Below are positions 20,340-28,058 of a DNA stretch of 47,473 nucleotides, piece after piece. The number at the start of each line of letters is the position of its first letter. The first letter of the stretch is position 1. The position numbers were made by a program, and so were the translations under genes. Origin of the DNA: a virus; the IMG/VR virus record IMGVR_UViG_3300006072_000603, positions 1-47,473 of that record. One strand, given 5' to 3'. The notes beneath the pieces were generated by a model that did no database searches, was not told the DNA's origin, and was given only the letters and a program-made list of their open reading frames with translations.

Positions 20340-20771
20340 TTAATGAATAGTTTTAGATGATTCTACTTGAATAGAGGGAAACTCTTCAAATTCTTCCATC
20401 CTATCTTTAAACATCGCCTGTAGTTTATCAGCTAGTTCTTGCATCTCGTTCGGGTTGTATGGTTCCGGAACTTGGGCGTTCATCGCGATGAAGTCATCGA
20501 TCGCACGGTTATACTCGGCTTCATATTTTGGATCAAGGTTCTTAATGAATATTATCTGGTTCTTTTGAAATGTATACTCATCATCTCCGGCAAAGTAAGT
20601 ATACGGAGACAATACAACGGATTCTGCAGGTCCATGGGACGTCATCCGTGGGACATGCTTTACTATCATAGGAAATAATACGCTTATCTCATAATCATCT
20701 TCTTTTATGAGATGAGTTACGAGTTCTTCGCCTGTAACCAACTTCATTACGATGTAACGATCGCCGATCAT
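20340..20771 (-). CDS. Sm-like-fold phage protein (143 aa), paralogue of the 5182-5487 product
   Basis: MKLVTGEELVTHLIKEDDYE, then VLSPYTYFAGDDEYTF, IIFIKNLDPKYEAEYNRAID and a polar helical tail (MQELADKLQAMFKDRMEEFE). Beta-rich N-terminal ~95 residues fit a small barrel; the tail is extra relative to the 101-aa paralogue. GAGG lies seven bases before ATG 20771, within the end of uvsW (ATGA overlap). Conserved in T4-like phages, function unknown; RNA or nucleoprotein binding is inferred from fold resemblance only. Confidence 0.65.
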   Translation of the reverse strand: MIGDRYIVMKLVTGEELVTHLIKEDDYEISVLFPMIVKHVPRMTSHGPAESVVLSPYTYFAGDDEYTFQKNQIIFIKNLDPKYEAEYNRAIDDFIAMNAQVPEPYNPNEMQELADKLQAMFKDRMEEFEEFPSIQVESSKTIH

Positions 20772-22261
20772 ATGTTTACCTCGTGGACTTTGTATTCGAA
20801 CCGTTCATCTGAATAGATCTTGATTCGCTCTTCAAAGTGGTTAAATGTATGGTTCTTTCTTGTCTTATATTGTAAATCATCAGCTACATCATATAGTTTA
20901 AGGTGTGTCTTACCGTCTTTAAGCCTTAACCCACGACCGATAGATTGGAGGTTTCGGATCTTAGACTTAGTAGGAGAAGCAAAGATAATGTTCTCTATAC
21001 TAGGTATATTTATACCCGTGGAGAATGTGGCGTATGAGGCAACTATGATTGTATTATCATCAAGTTCGGTATTCTTACGGATGTCTTCACGATCTAATGT
21101 ATCCACTCCGCCATGCACGAAGTATACCGTCTTGTCAGGGGCTTTAGTCTTTATCATATCATATAAGACAGCTCCATGTTTCTCTACGTATTGGAATAGG
21201 ACAAGAGTGTTACCCTTACAGTTGATAGCAAGGTTCCTAATAAACTTATTGCGGGCCTCATTTGATATGAGGAAGTCCATCTCTTCTTGGTACATATGTT
21301 CTTTACATGCTTTCCTTACCTCTTCCTTATACTTAAGTAAGATGCAGTTGATGTCTATGTTTACTACCTTACCAGAATCCATCAGTTCTTTTGTTGTCGT
21401 TACTCTATGAACTGGTCCAAATAAACCTTCGAGCGTGAGTTGGTTTAACTTTTTATTATCAATCGTACCCGTGGTACCTATACGATACTTAACATGCTTC
21501 ATCTTTTCCATTATGGATATCAAGGATGTGGCTTTGAATTGGTGCGCCTCGTCTCCAACTATGACGTCAAACTGCTCGAACCATTGTTTTGGTTGGGTGT
21601 AGATGGACTGCCAAGTGGTGATAAGGACGTTAGATGTTATGTCGCGCGTAAAACCTGAATATAGTTTTTGGCAGTTAGACTTAACTGACCATCCATTATG
21701 CGATGAGTAGTCTTCAAAATCCGAATACATCTGCTCGACTAATGATGTGGTAGGCACAACGATGATGATCTTACGATCCTCTTCAAGGTGCCATCTCATC
21801 AGACAATAGATCATGAATGATTTACCAGATGCAGTAGGTGATAGTAACACTGTACGGTTAAGGTTTAATGCTGTGCGTACTGCTTCTATTTGATAATCTC
21901 GTGGTGTTATTGGTTGACCACGACCGTACAAGTCAAGGTCATAGATGAACTTAGATATTTGGTCTAACGTGTAGTTATGTAGATCAAGTGGTTTTGGATA
22001 ATCATCTGTTGGGTTGAACGTTAGCTCGTAGTTATTACGTTGTGCAAACTCTAAGACATATTGATATAGACCAGCGTATAATGTCTTCTTGATTAATGAG
22101 TACAGTCGAACCTTACCATCCCATAACCTAGCTTTAAACTTAGGTGTAAACCTTGCACCAGGAACTTCGTAAGTAAAGAACGCTTCGAGTTCTTGCTCAC
22201 AACCTAGATCGCCGTAAACACGGATGTTTACTTCATTAATCTTTTCAATAGTTAATTTCAT
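20768..22261 (-). CDS. uvsW: RNA-DNA and DNA helicase UvsW
   Basis: 497 aa. Superfamily 2 helicase: Walker A-like LLSPTASGKSFMIYCLMRW, motif II VGDEAHQFKA, motif III GTTGTIDN, motif V VASYATFSTGINIPSIEN, motif VI SIGRGLRLKDG. In T4 it unwinds R-loops and branched DNA, shutting off origin replication in favour of recombination-dependent replication. ATG 22261 forms a TAATG overlap with uvsY and is preferred to an upstream ATG inside uvsY. Same length as T4 UvsW (~500 aa). Confidence 0.95.
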   Translation of the reverse strand: MKLTIEKINEVNIRVYGDLGCEQELEAFFTYEVPGARFTPKFKARLWDGKVRLYSLIKKTLYAGLYQYVLEFAQRNNYELTFNPTDDYPKPLDLHNYTLDQISKFIYDLDLYGRGQPITPRDYQIEAVRTALNLNRTVLLSPTASGKSFMIYCLMRWHLEEDRKIIIVVPTTSLVEQMYSDFEDYSSHNGWSVKSNCQKLYSGFTRDITSNVLITTWQSIYTQPKQWFEQFDVIVGDEAHQFKATSLISIMEKMKHVKYRIGTTGTIDNKKLNQLTLEGLFGPVHRVTTTKELMDSGKVVNIDINCILLKYKEEVRKACKEHMYQEEMDFLISNEARNKFIRNLAINCKGNTLVLFQYVEKHGAVLYDMIKTKAPDKTVYFVHGGVDTLDREDIRKNTELDDNTIIVASYATFSTGINIPSIENIIFASPTKSKIRNLQSIGRGLRLKDGKTHLKLYDVADDLQYKTRKNHTFNHFEERIKIYSDERFEYKVHEVNI

Positions 22262-22698
22262 TACATTCCAGCTAGGAACTTCTTCCATTCGATACCGTTT
22301 TTAAGTTGCCAATCTCTTGCTTTGATTTGCCCTAAGATACCTTCGAGTAGGTAACCCATAGTCTCGAGGTATTCGATCTTTGTATTTAGTGTAATTAAAT
22401 CTTGATCGCCTTGAAGGAACTCGTCCATCTCGTTCTTAAGTGGCTTGATTAGTTGATATGGTTGCCAACCTAAAGCTGCTAACTCTTCACGTGATAGTTC
22501 ACCACGATAGTAGCGAAACTTATTCTTACGTAGCAGGTTGTATTCGGCTCTAGACTTAGTAAGGCGTAGCTTTACCTGAACCATTAGTTTGATGTACTTA
22601 GCATGGACCTTTGCTGTCTCAGTCGATGCTTCACCCAAATGGTTGTCATCGATAAGACTGTCCTGCTCCCACATCGTTTGAATCTCTTCAATATTCAT
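22261..22698 (-). CDS. uvsY: Recombination mediator UvsY
   Basis: 145 aa. MNIEEIQTMWEQDSLIDDNH, RAEYNLLRKNKFRYYRGELS and REELAALGWQPYQLIKP are characteristic UvsY segments; the C-terminal third is helical (KIEYLETMGYLLEGILGQIK), the hexamerisation region. It loads UvsX recombinase onto gp32-coated single-stranded DNA. uvsX is not in this window. Early promoter at 22724-22752. Confidence 0.93.
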   Translation of the reverse strand: MNIEEIQTMWEQDSLIDDNHLGEASTETAKVHAKYIKLMVQVKLRLTKSRAEYNLLRKNKFRYYRGELSREELAALGWQPYQLIKPLKNEMDEFLQGDQDLITLNTKIEYLETMGYLLEGILGQIKARDWQLKNGIEWKKFLAGM

Positions 22699-22723
22699 AA
22701 TTAAATCCGCTTATCAAAACTAC

Positions 22724-22752
22724 ATTATACCATAATAATTAATTAATGTACA
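22724..22752 (-). promoter_or_regulatory. Early promoter for uvsY-uvsW
   Basis: Minus strand TGTACATTAA (22752-22743), 13 bases, TATAAT (22729-22724). Full consensus except that GT rather than GG follows. Confidence 0.85.
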
Positions 22753-22755
22753 TAG

Positions 22756-23322
22756 TTAAATTATAGTAAAGAAAGTGTATCCAAAGGTTGCAGTCCCCGT
22801 CAGATATTGGATGTCGTCCACGTTTGATTGGAACTCAAGTGAGCCCAAGCTAATTGGGTGTAGATCTATAAAGTGAATAGATCTAACTGGAACATTATTA
22901 CTGCCTAGGATCTGTAAGATACCATCAGAGTAGTTACCTACTTGGGTGCCAAAGTTTGGAGTAAGGCTGTTTGATTGTGCTACACCAGAAGTACTATTTT
23001 GTGAACCATTAATCAAAGCTTGGTATTGTGCCCAATCTTGTGGGAAACCTAAACCTATTAACCAATTCCATATAGCGGAGTAGTTAGTCATCTTCTCATC
23101 TACCACAAAGTTGATGGTTAAATCGCCAAACCTAAGTAGTTCACCAGGAACTTTATTGATAGACAACGGTGTTGCCATGGCAACGTTTTCTAGTGTAACT
23201 TCAGGTAGCGTAGCTATCTGACAGAAGTATGTCACTTCTGGGATCTTAGTGATTGATAGTTGAAACCCGGTAGGTGATAATGGATTAATGCTACCTGGTA
23301 CTGGACATAATGCGTTTGCCAT
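22756..23322 (-). CDS. Tail-tube-like protein (second gp19-type paralogue)
   Basis: 188 aa. Follows the same plan as gp19 (30123-30719): an N-terminal F-x-[LV]-x-[IL] strand, ATLPEVTLENV (gp19: TTLPASTVENM), VPGELLRFGDLTINFVVDE, a central helix around YSAIWNWLIGLGFP, and a closing FIDLHPISLGSLEFQ / TGTATFGYTFFTI strand pair. It may be a minor tube, tube-initiator or baseplate-hub tube protein. AAGGAA precedes ATG 23322; a late promoter (23347-23354) and terminator (23358-23383) separate it from the capsid gene. Confidence 0.75.
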   Translation of the reverse strand: MANALCPVPGSINPLSPTGFQLSITKIPEVTYFCQIATLPEVTLENVAMATPLSINKVPGELLRFGDLTINFVVDEKMTNYSAIWNWLIGLGFPQDWAQYQALINGSQNSTSGVAQSNSLTPNFGTQVGNYSDGILQILGSNNVPVRSIHFIDLHPISLGSLEFQSNVDDIQYLTGTATFGYTFFTII

Positions 23323-23346
23323 AATAATTTCCTTAACGTTATATAC

Positions 23347-23354
23347 TATTTATA
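23347..23354 (-). promoter_or_regulatory. Late promoter (TATAAATA) for the tail-tube-like gene
   Basis: Exact late box on the minus strand, immediately after the gp23 terminator and ~25 bases before the gene. Confidence 0.8.
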
Positions 23355-23357
23355 TGC

Positions 23358-23383
23358 AATAAAAAGGGCTCTTTCGAGCCCTC
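23358..23383 (-). terminator. Rho-independent terminator after gp23
   Basis: Minus strand AGA-GGGCTC-GAAA-GAGCCC-TTTTTATT: 6-bp GC stem with a GNRA loop and a T-tract, about 30 bases after the capsid gene stop. Confidence 0.92.
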
Positions 23384-23413
23384 TTTATCAATGTAGTGTC
23401 CTTGCGGATCTTA

Positions 23414-24745
23414 TTACATGAGATTTGTGACGGCAACTTTCCTGTAGTAGTAGTTCTTGTTAGCAACGATAACGTTGTTATCAGAATTACCATCATCTAA
23501 GTTAACAAATGGGTTAGCTACGATACCGTAACGTGTCTTGAAACCAATTTTTGGTTGGAAGCTATTAGGATCAACAGCTCTAACTAATTGGAGAGGAACG
23601 TATGGGCAATAGAATAAACCAGCATCAAATGCTGATGTACCTTTGTAACCAACTACAAAGAATTGTGAACCATTTGCTGATGGGTTGTTACCGCCAGAAT
23701 ATGGATCAATGTATACTTTGTATTTGCCATTTAAAACACCAGCGAATGTTGTTGAAGCTTCATCAACGTTCAATGATGTTGAAAGAGCTGGAGCGTAATC
23801 TAATACACCTGCCATAGCTAGAGCTGAAGCTGTATCTGATGAGCAGATTAAGAAATTACCACGACCTCTACGAGTTTGTTGAGCAATCGCATTAGCTTCA
23901 CGTTCGATTTGAAACAAGAGGCCTTTGAATTTTTCAACAGACCAACGACCGTTTGAGTCAACATCAAGGTCAAATGTACCAGCAGTAGCTGTACCGTATT
24001 GAGCACCAACTTTAGCACCGTAGTAAACTGTACGGATAACTTCACGGTTGATTTCAGCAAGGATTTCAGTTGAAAGGATGTTGCTTAATTCACCTTCAGC
24101 ATCTAAACCATGAACTGATTTCAAGTCTTGTGCTAACTCGATTGAGTACTCAGCTTTAAGAGCACGAGTCTTAGCAGTTACGCTAGTTTTTTCAATTGAG
24201 AAAGCCATTTGAGCGAAGTCAGCAGCAGGTGAACCTGTACCTAATGCTTCAGCATCAGCTGTAGTAATACCACGGCCAGTGTTTGTGAAGTCATCAGTGA
24301 ATGGGTTACCACCAGCATTTGGTGAAGTACCATCACCACCGAAACCTGTATCAGCTTCGTTGAATAATGCTTCAGTGCCGTTTTGTTGTGTGTAACGTGA
24401 TTTCATCGCGAAGATGAGACCAGTAGGTTGTGTCATTGGTTGAACGCCTGCGATATCGTAAGCGATCATTTGTGGCATAGCACGACGTACTAAAGCGATA
24501 AGTACTGGGTCGAAACCAGATACTGTACCAGTAGAAGCACCAGCACCACCTAAACCAATACCAGAACCACCAGAGTTGCTAGGAGCAGCTTCGAAAAGAG
24601 CTTCAGCGCCTTTTTGCATTTCACGTTCTTGGTTTTCTAAAAGAATCGCAGTAACTTCCTTACGGTAGTTATCTTTGATTTCTGGGAGTGAGCTATGCTC
24701 TAAAATCGGCTCCCATTTTTTTACTAAGTCTTGACGAATTGTCAT
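23414..24745 (-). CDS. 23: Major capsid protein (gp23)
   Basis: 443 aa. MTIRQDLVKKWEPILEHSSL opens like marine T4-type gp23 precursors; core segments include VLIALVRRAMPQMIAYDIAG, VQPMTQPTGLIFAMKSRY, FSIEKTSVTAKTRALKAEYS and ILAEINREVIRTVYYGAK (HK97-fold capsid). The N-terminal ~60 residues are probably removed by the gp21 protease after a conserved site near FEAAPS. Shorter than T4 gp23 (521 aa), as in cyanophages. AAGGA stands before ATG 24745. A separate vertex gene (gp24) is not seen. Confidence 0.97.
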   Translation of the reverse strand: MTIRQDLVKKWEPILEHSSLPEIKDNYRKEVTAILLENQEREMQKGAEALFEAAPSNSGGSGIGLGGAGASTGTVSGFDPVLIALVRRAMPQMIAYDIAGVQPMTQPTGLIFAMKSRYTQQNGTEALFNEADTGFGGDGTSPNAGGNPFTDDFTNTGRGITTADAEALGTGSPAADFAQMAFSIEKTSVTAKTRALKAEYSIELAQDLKSVHGLDAEGELSNILSTEILAEINREVIRTVYYGAKVGAQYGTATAGTFDLDVDSNGRWSVEKFKGLLFQIEREANAIAQQTRRGRGNFLICSSDTASALAMAGVLDYAPALSTSLNVDEASTTFAGVLNGKYKVYIDPYSGGNNPSANGSQFFVVGYKGTSAFDAGLFYCPYVPLQLVRAVDPNSFQPKIGFKTRYGIVANPFVNLDDGNSDNNVIVANKNYYYRKVAVTNLM

Positions 24746-24755
24746 TTTGTTTTCC

Positions 24756-25802
24756 TTATTTAATGTTATTGAGTACGGACATATATCTCTTAATTGAAGG
24801 ATTAACAGCTTTTTCTTCTGTTAATGGTTCAACTGGAGTATCTGTCACAACTGACTCAACTAATGTTGATGTTGCCTTGTTTGTGAAATAATTTTCACGA
24901 ATTACCTGAACTTTCTTAGAGAATGATTCAGCATCTTCAAAAGCTAATTCTTCAGCTAAGCCAACGAATTTTTCTTTATCAGTTTCTGTTAAACCATCTA
25001 AAGCATCAGCAACGATTTCGTTTTTAGCGGATTCGTTAAGGGCTTTAGCCATCTCAACGTTAGCTGCAACTTGTTCGTCTAGCTTAGCTTGTAATTCAGC
25101 GATAGTTTCTTCTTGTGCACCTAACACATCGAATTTTTCCTCTGGAACATCGATATAGTGCTCTTCGAATAAACCTTTCATACCGCTTACAAAGCTTTCT
25201 AAGATTTCAGACTTCATACCACTTTCAAGGGCGATTTCATTTTGTTTAACCCACTGCTCAACTACGTAGTTGAGGTATCCATCAACTTTTTCAACAAGAC
25301 CCTCTTGATTCTTTGCTGCTTCCTCTTGGAGGCGAGCTTCGAATTCTTCTTCAATAGTAGTCATGGCTTCGTTAATACGAGTCATAACTGCTGCTTCGAA
25401 GATAGTAGTTGCTTTGTCTTTAAACTCTTCAGTAAGTTCTTCACCGTTGAATAAAGCATCCATATCTTCTTTAAAATTAACTGCATGGCCAGGTGCGTGA
25501 GCTGGGATAGAATCCTTAGCTGTACGGATAACTGCTTGATCACCTGCTTCAGCCTTAGCTGTAACAACGTTAGGTTTCTTAGAAGTAGCTTCTGCAGCTG
25601 GATCTTCGTCTTCTACATTGTTTTTAGCGTTAGCTTCGTTAGGTGTTTCACCACCATTTGGCACTGAACCATGTGGACGAATAACTGCTTGGTCACCCGC
25701 TGCAGCATGTTTCGTCACAACATTGTCCTCATTTAACTCTTCTGCATTATCTGTAGCTCTTGATTCAGCTAAGATTTGTGCAATTTTTTGTTCGATTGAC
25801 AT
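24756..25802 (-). CDS. 22: Prohead scaffold core protein (gp22)
   Basis: 348 aa, acidic and mostly helical/coiled, positioned between protease and capsid as in T4. Segments FKDKATTIFEAAVMTRINEA, VDGYLNYVVEQWVKQNEIAL and LVESVVTDTPVEPL fit the family. The N-terminal part contains an internal duplication: TKHAAAGDQAVIR and TAKAEAGDQAVIR about 40 residues apart. It forms the temporary core of the prohead and is digested by gp21. AGGAGA precedes ATG 25802; a late promoter lies upstream. Confidence 0.9.
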   Translation of the reverse strand: MSIEQKIAQILAESRATDNAEELNEDNVVTKHAAAGDQAVIRPHGSVPNGGETPNEANAKNNVEDEDPAAEATSKKPNVVTAKAEAGDQAVIRTAKDSIPAHAPGHAVNFKEDMDALFNGEELTEEFKDKATTIFEAAVMTRINEAMTTIEEEFEARLQEEAAKNQEGLVEKVDGYLNYVVEQWVKQNEIALESGMKSEILESFVSGMKGLFEEHYIDVPEEKFDVLGAQEETIAELQAKLDEQVAANVEMAKALNESAKNEIVADALDGLTETDKEKFVGLAEELAFEDAESFSKKVQVIRENYFTNKATSTLVESVVTDTPVEPLTEEKAVNPSIKRYMSVLNNIK

Positions 25803-25843
25803 CTTAATCTCCTAAATTTGTGTATCTTTTTAAGATATACTAT

Positions 25844-25851
25844 TATTTATA
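25844..25851 (-). promoter_or_regulatory. Late promoter (TATAAATA) for gp22-gp23
   Basis: Exact late box on the minus strand about 42 bases before gp22, in the gap after the gp21 gene. Confidence 0.85.
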
Positions 25852-25852
25852 G

Positions 25853-26503
25853 TTATTTAATTTTCGCAAGGAATGATTGGAATGCTCTAATCTTTGCCTC
25901 TTGTAAATTTTTGCTTGAAGCTTTTCTAATAAATGCTTGTGCTTCTCGCAAGTCTTTCTCCACAAATTTTCCATCGACCATAACCCATTCTTTAGACTCC
26001 ATGACACCCTCTACGAAAGCATTAGGGGCGGACGGGTCAGCAACTATATCAGCTGCTGTCGCTAAAGTAAAATCTTTACCTACATAAGAAACATCACCTT
26101 TACGATCTAGTGATCCCATACCTCTGGAACTAACGCCAAGTCTAGCTCCTTCATCGATAAGTGACTTCACTATCTTACCATATGGTGTATCCATGATCTT
26201 AGCTTTACCAATGAAGTTATCACCTTCTCGATGAAGCTTTTTAATCATATGAGACACCCTGTCAAGGTTGATCGTAGGGGAATCAGGATGACCTAACTCA
26301 CCAAAGGCACGATTCTTATTGACATACTCATCGTTATATCGTTTTACCTCACCATCAAGTATCTCTACTGGATAGATACGGCCGTTACGATTCTTTAAGT
26401 TCGATTGAAGGAATACACCTTCAATGAAGTATTCTTTACCTTTACCTAGTTTCTCTTCAACTAAGTACTTAACCTCTTCGGTATGTTCTTTAATTAGCTT
26501 AAT
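25853..26503 (-). CDS. 21: Prohead core protease (gp21) with an apparent ATT start
   Basis: 216 aa when read from ATT at 26503. N-terminal residues KLIKEHTEEVKYLVEEKLGK, then YFIEGVFLQSNLKNRNGRIY, catalytic His72 in FGELGHPD and catalytic Ser in RLGVSSRG (125/126). This is the complete herpesvirus-type assemblin protease fold of T4 gp21 (T4: 212 aa). No ATG, GTG or TTG exists in frame before residue 83, which is past the His, so starting there would destroy the enzyme. AAAGGAG lies exactly seven bases before the ATT. The conserved family start is M-K-L-I, aligned here with I-K-L-I. Either AUU initiation or a single-base error in an ATG. Confidence 0.85.
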   Translation of the reverse strand: MKLIKEHTEEVKYLVEEKLGKGKEYFIEGVFLQSNLKNRNGRIYPVEILDGEVKRYNDEYVNKNRAFGELGHPDSPTINLDRVSHMIKKLHREGDNFIGKAKIMDTPYGKIVKSLIDEGARLGVSSRGMGSLDRKGDVSYVGKDFTLATAADIVADPSAPNAFVEGVMESKEWVMVDGKFVEKDLREAQAFIRKASSKNLQEAKIRAFQSFLAKIK

Positions 26504-26571
26504 TTTAATTCTCCTTTATGCTTGCAGTTATTAAAATGCCAACGATGCATAGCAACTATGTTGTTACCACT
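26494..26571 (-). pseudogene. Zinc-finger remnant overlapping the gp21 start
   Basis: A frame between the end of the 159-aa gene and gp21 reads SGNNIVAMHRWHFNNCKHK, then GELKLS and TAA. The AM-x-RWHF-x-NCK core equals the second half of the zinc finger at 2453-2563 (AMKRWHFDNCK). The first half (CPHC) is missing, so it cannot bind zinc in the same way. It looks like the stump of a finger-bearing gene or mobile endonuclease; its last codons contain the gp21 ribosome site and first codons. Confidence 0.55.
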
Positions 26572-26572
26572 C

Positions 26573-27052
26573 TTAAGCTCCAGGACTTCCAGAAATGTTT
26601 TGAGCACCGACTTTAGTTTCATCATCGTACTCACCATATTTTTCGTACTCAACTTTAGAGTAGAAGCCTTCTTGTTTATGAAGCACTAAGTAACCAGTGA
26701 CTGGAACACCAGATGCACCTTCTTTGATGATAACGATATCCTTGTTATTGTTTCGATTTTCAGTAATACCGTTGCCTGTTAAATCTAAAAATGGAGCATT
26801 TTCTGGAGCACATGCAAGGATGTTCTCGCCATTTCTAGTAATCCTAATAGCAGATCCAAGTTCTCCAGTAAAAATCATCTTAGCTATATTAACTACAGGA
26901 CCAGTTGCACCAGTAGCACCAGTTGCACCTAATACTTGGTCTGCAGAAGCTAAGCTTGTAAGAGCAAGTACTCCAGTAGCACCATCGACAGTATCTACTT
27001 TAACAACTACTTCTTTGTTTGTGTTCTTGATTATGTAGGTATATACAGCCAT
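26573..27052 (-). CDS. Structural-cluster protein with short collagen-like repeat (159 aa)
   Basis: N-terminal beta-rich ~45 residues (AVYTYIIKNTNKEVVVKVDT), then GATGATGATGP (Gly-X-Y triplets), then a C-terminal domain with IIKEGASGVPVTGYLVLHKQ. Not recognised by family. Its position between prohead genes suggests a late virion protein, perhaps a head decoration or fibre component. Ends a few bases before the zinc-finger remnant. Confidence 0.65.
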   Translation of the reverse strand: MAVYTYIIKNTNKEVVVKVDTVDGATGVLALTSLASADQVLGATGATGATGPVVNIAKMIFTGELGSAIRITRNGENILACAPENAPFLDLTGNGITENRNNNKDIVIIKEGASGVPVTGYLVLHKQEGFYSKVEYEKYGEYDDETKVGAQNISGSPGA

Positions 27053-27054
27053 TC

Positions 27055-27594
27055 TTATTCTCCGATTTGTTTAAGCACATCGATAAAGTTTTCTTTGCTT
27101 TCTCTCATGTGCTCAATGATTTCTTGTTCATCATGAAACAACTCAGCCAACTTATCTTGAGTAGTCTCATTGATAGCAATAATTGTGCCATCTTCCAATT
27201 TGTAGTCGATCTTACCTTCTACGATCTTATCAAACTTATTAAGATTCCTAATATCTCTTACGACAGGGTCTACAGTAAATTGTTTAGAGGAAGCAAAATC
27301 TACGTATGACTCTATTAAAGTATCTGTTACTTTTACATCGTAATATTCTTTAATAATGTTTGCTATCTTGTTATCTGATATGTCTTCGTATAGTTCTGTC
27401 TTAATTTGCTCTTCTATGTTTCTTGTCGTATGTTTTGTCTTAATGTATTGTCTTGCTTCCTCTAAATCTGTAAAAGAAGTCTTCTCACCATCGATAAGGA
27501 TCTTACCGTTGGATGCCTGCTCAATAAGGTGTCCGTATGAGTGGACTCTAGCTGTAGTGCCAGTTAAGGCCTTAAGAAAGCTTCCGTATTGCAT
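27055..27594 (-). CDS. Hypothetical head-cluster protein, 179 aa
   Basis: Starts MQYGSFLKALTGTTARVHSY; mostly charged helices (EEARQYIKTKHTTRNIEEQI, NKIANIIKEYYDVKV) with a short beta segment (KIDYKLEDGTIIAINETT). No family recognised. In T4 the prohead core genes 67 and 68 occupy this site between portal and protease, so a core or assembly role is plausible. Shares one base with the upstream stop. Confidence 0.6.
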   Translation of the reverse strand: MQYGSFLKALTGTTARVHSYGHLIEQASNGKILIDGEKTSFTDLEEARQYIKTKHTTRNIEEQIKTELYEDISDNKIANIIKEYYDVKVTDTLIESYVDFASSKQFTVDPVVRDIRNLNKFDKIVEGKIDYKLEDGTIIAINETTQDKLAELFHDEQEIIEHMRESKENFIDVLKQIGE

Positions 27595-28058
27595 TATTTT
27601 GTTCTATCTGAACGTAAAAAGTTGCTGCACGTAACCATATAGTCTTCAGCTAACGTGATCTTTGTTTCTACCCATTCGGGCAATAGATCATCAGGCTTGA
27701 TCATAGCAAGCAACTCAGTGGTGTTATGTAGTACACTCTTTAACTGGTTGATTGACATACGAGCATCCTTCTTAGCATCGAATGACTTTTCTGTCTCTTC
27801 TTTATGATACTGAGCTGGACCACCAGGATTAACTTCCTGATCTCCAAACACACCTTCCTTCTTCATCTTTTTCTTCTTGCTTTCATAGGCAATGTTTAAA
27901 GACGTAGATGGCATCGCATCTCCCTTAGAGCCGCTTGGTTCTGCTTGTAAGTCGTTCATAGAGCATGTAGGGTTATATGCTGACTCTTTACTGCAAGCAC
28001 ATTTCCTAGCAGCTTCTAGTAAGCTAGGATCGAACTGTGATGCGTCTAGTTTACTCAT
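27594..28058 (-). CDS. Hypothetical head-cluster protein, 154 aa
   Basis: N-terminal region has CACSKESAYNPTCS (three Cys), a Lys-rich middle (ESKKKKMKKEG), and a helical C-terminus LKSVLHNTTELLAMIKPDD followed by LPEWVETKITLAEDYMVTC. That last helix pattern (W-V-x-x-KI-T-x-A-x-D-Y) recurs in structural proteins of T4-like marine phages, as I recall. Function unknown; probably prohead-associated from position. Confidence 0.6.
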   Translation of the reverse strand: MSKLDASQFDPSLLEAARKCACSKESAYNPTCSMNDLQAEPSGSKGDAMPSTSLNIAYESKKKKMKKEGVFGDQEVNPGGPAQYHKEETEKSFDAKKDARMSINQLKSVLHNTTELLAMIKPDDLLPEWVETKITLAEDYMVTCSNFLRSDRTK

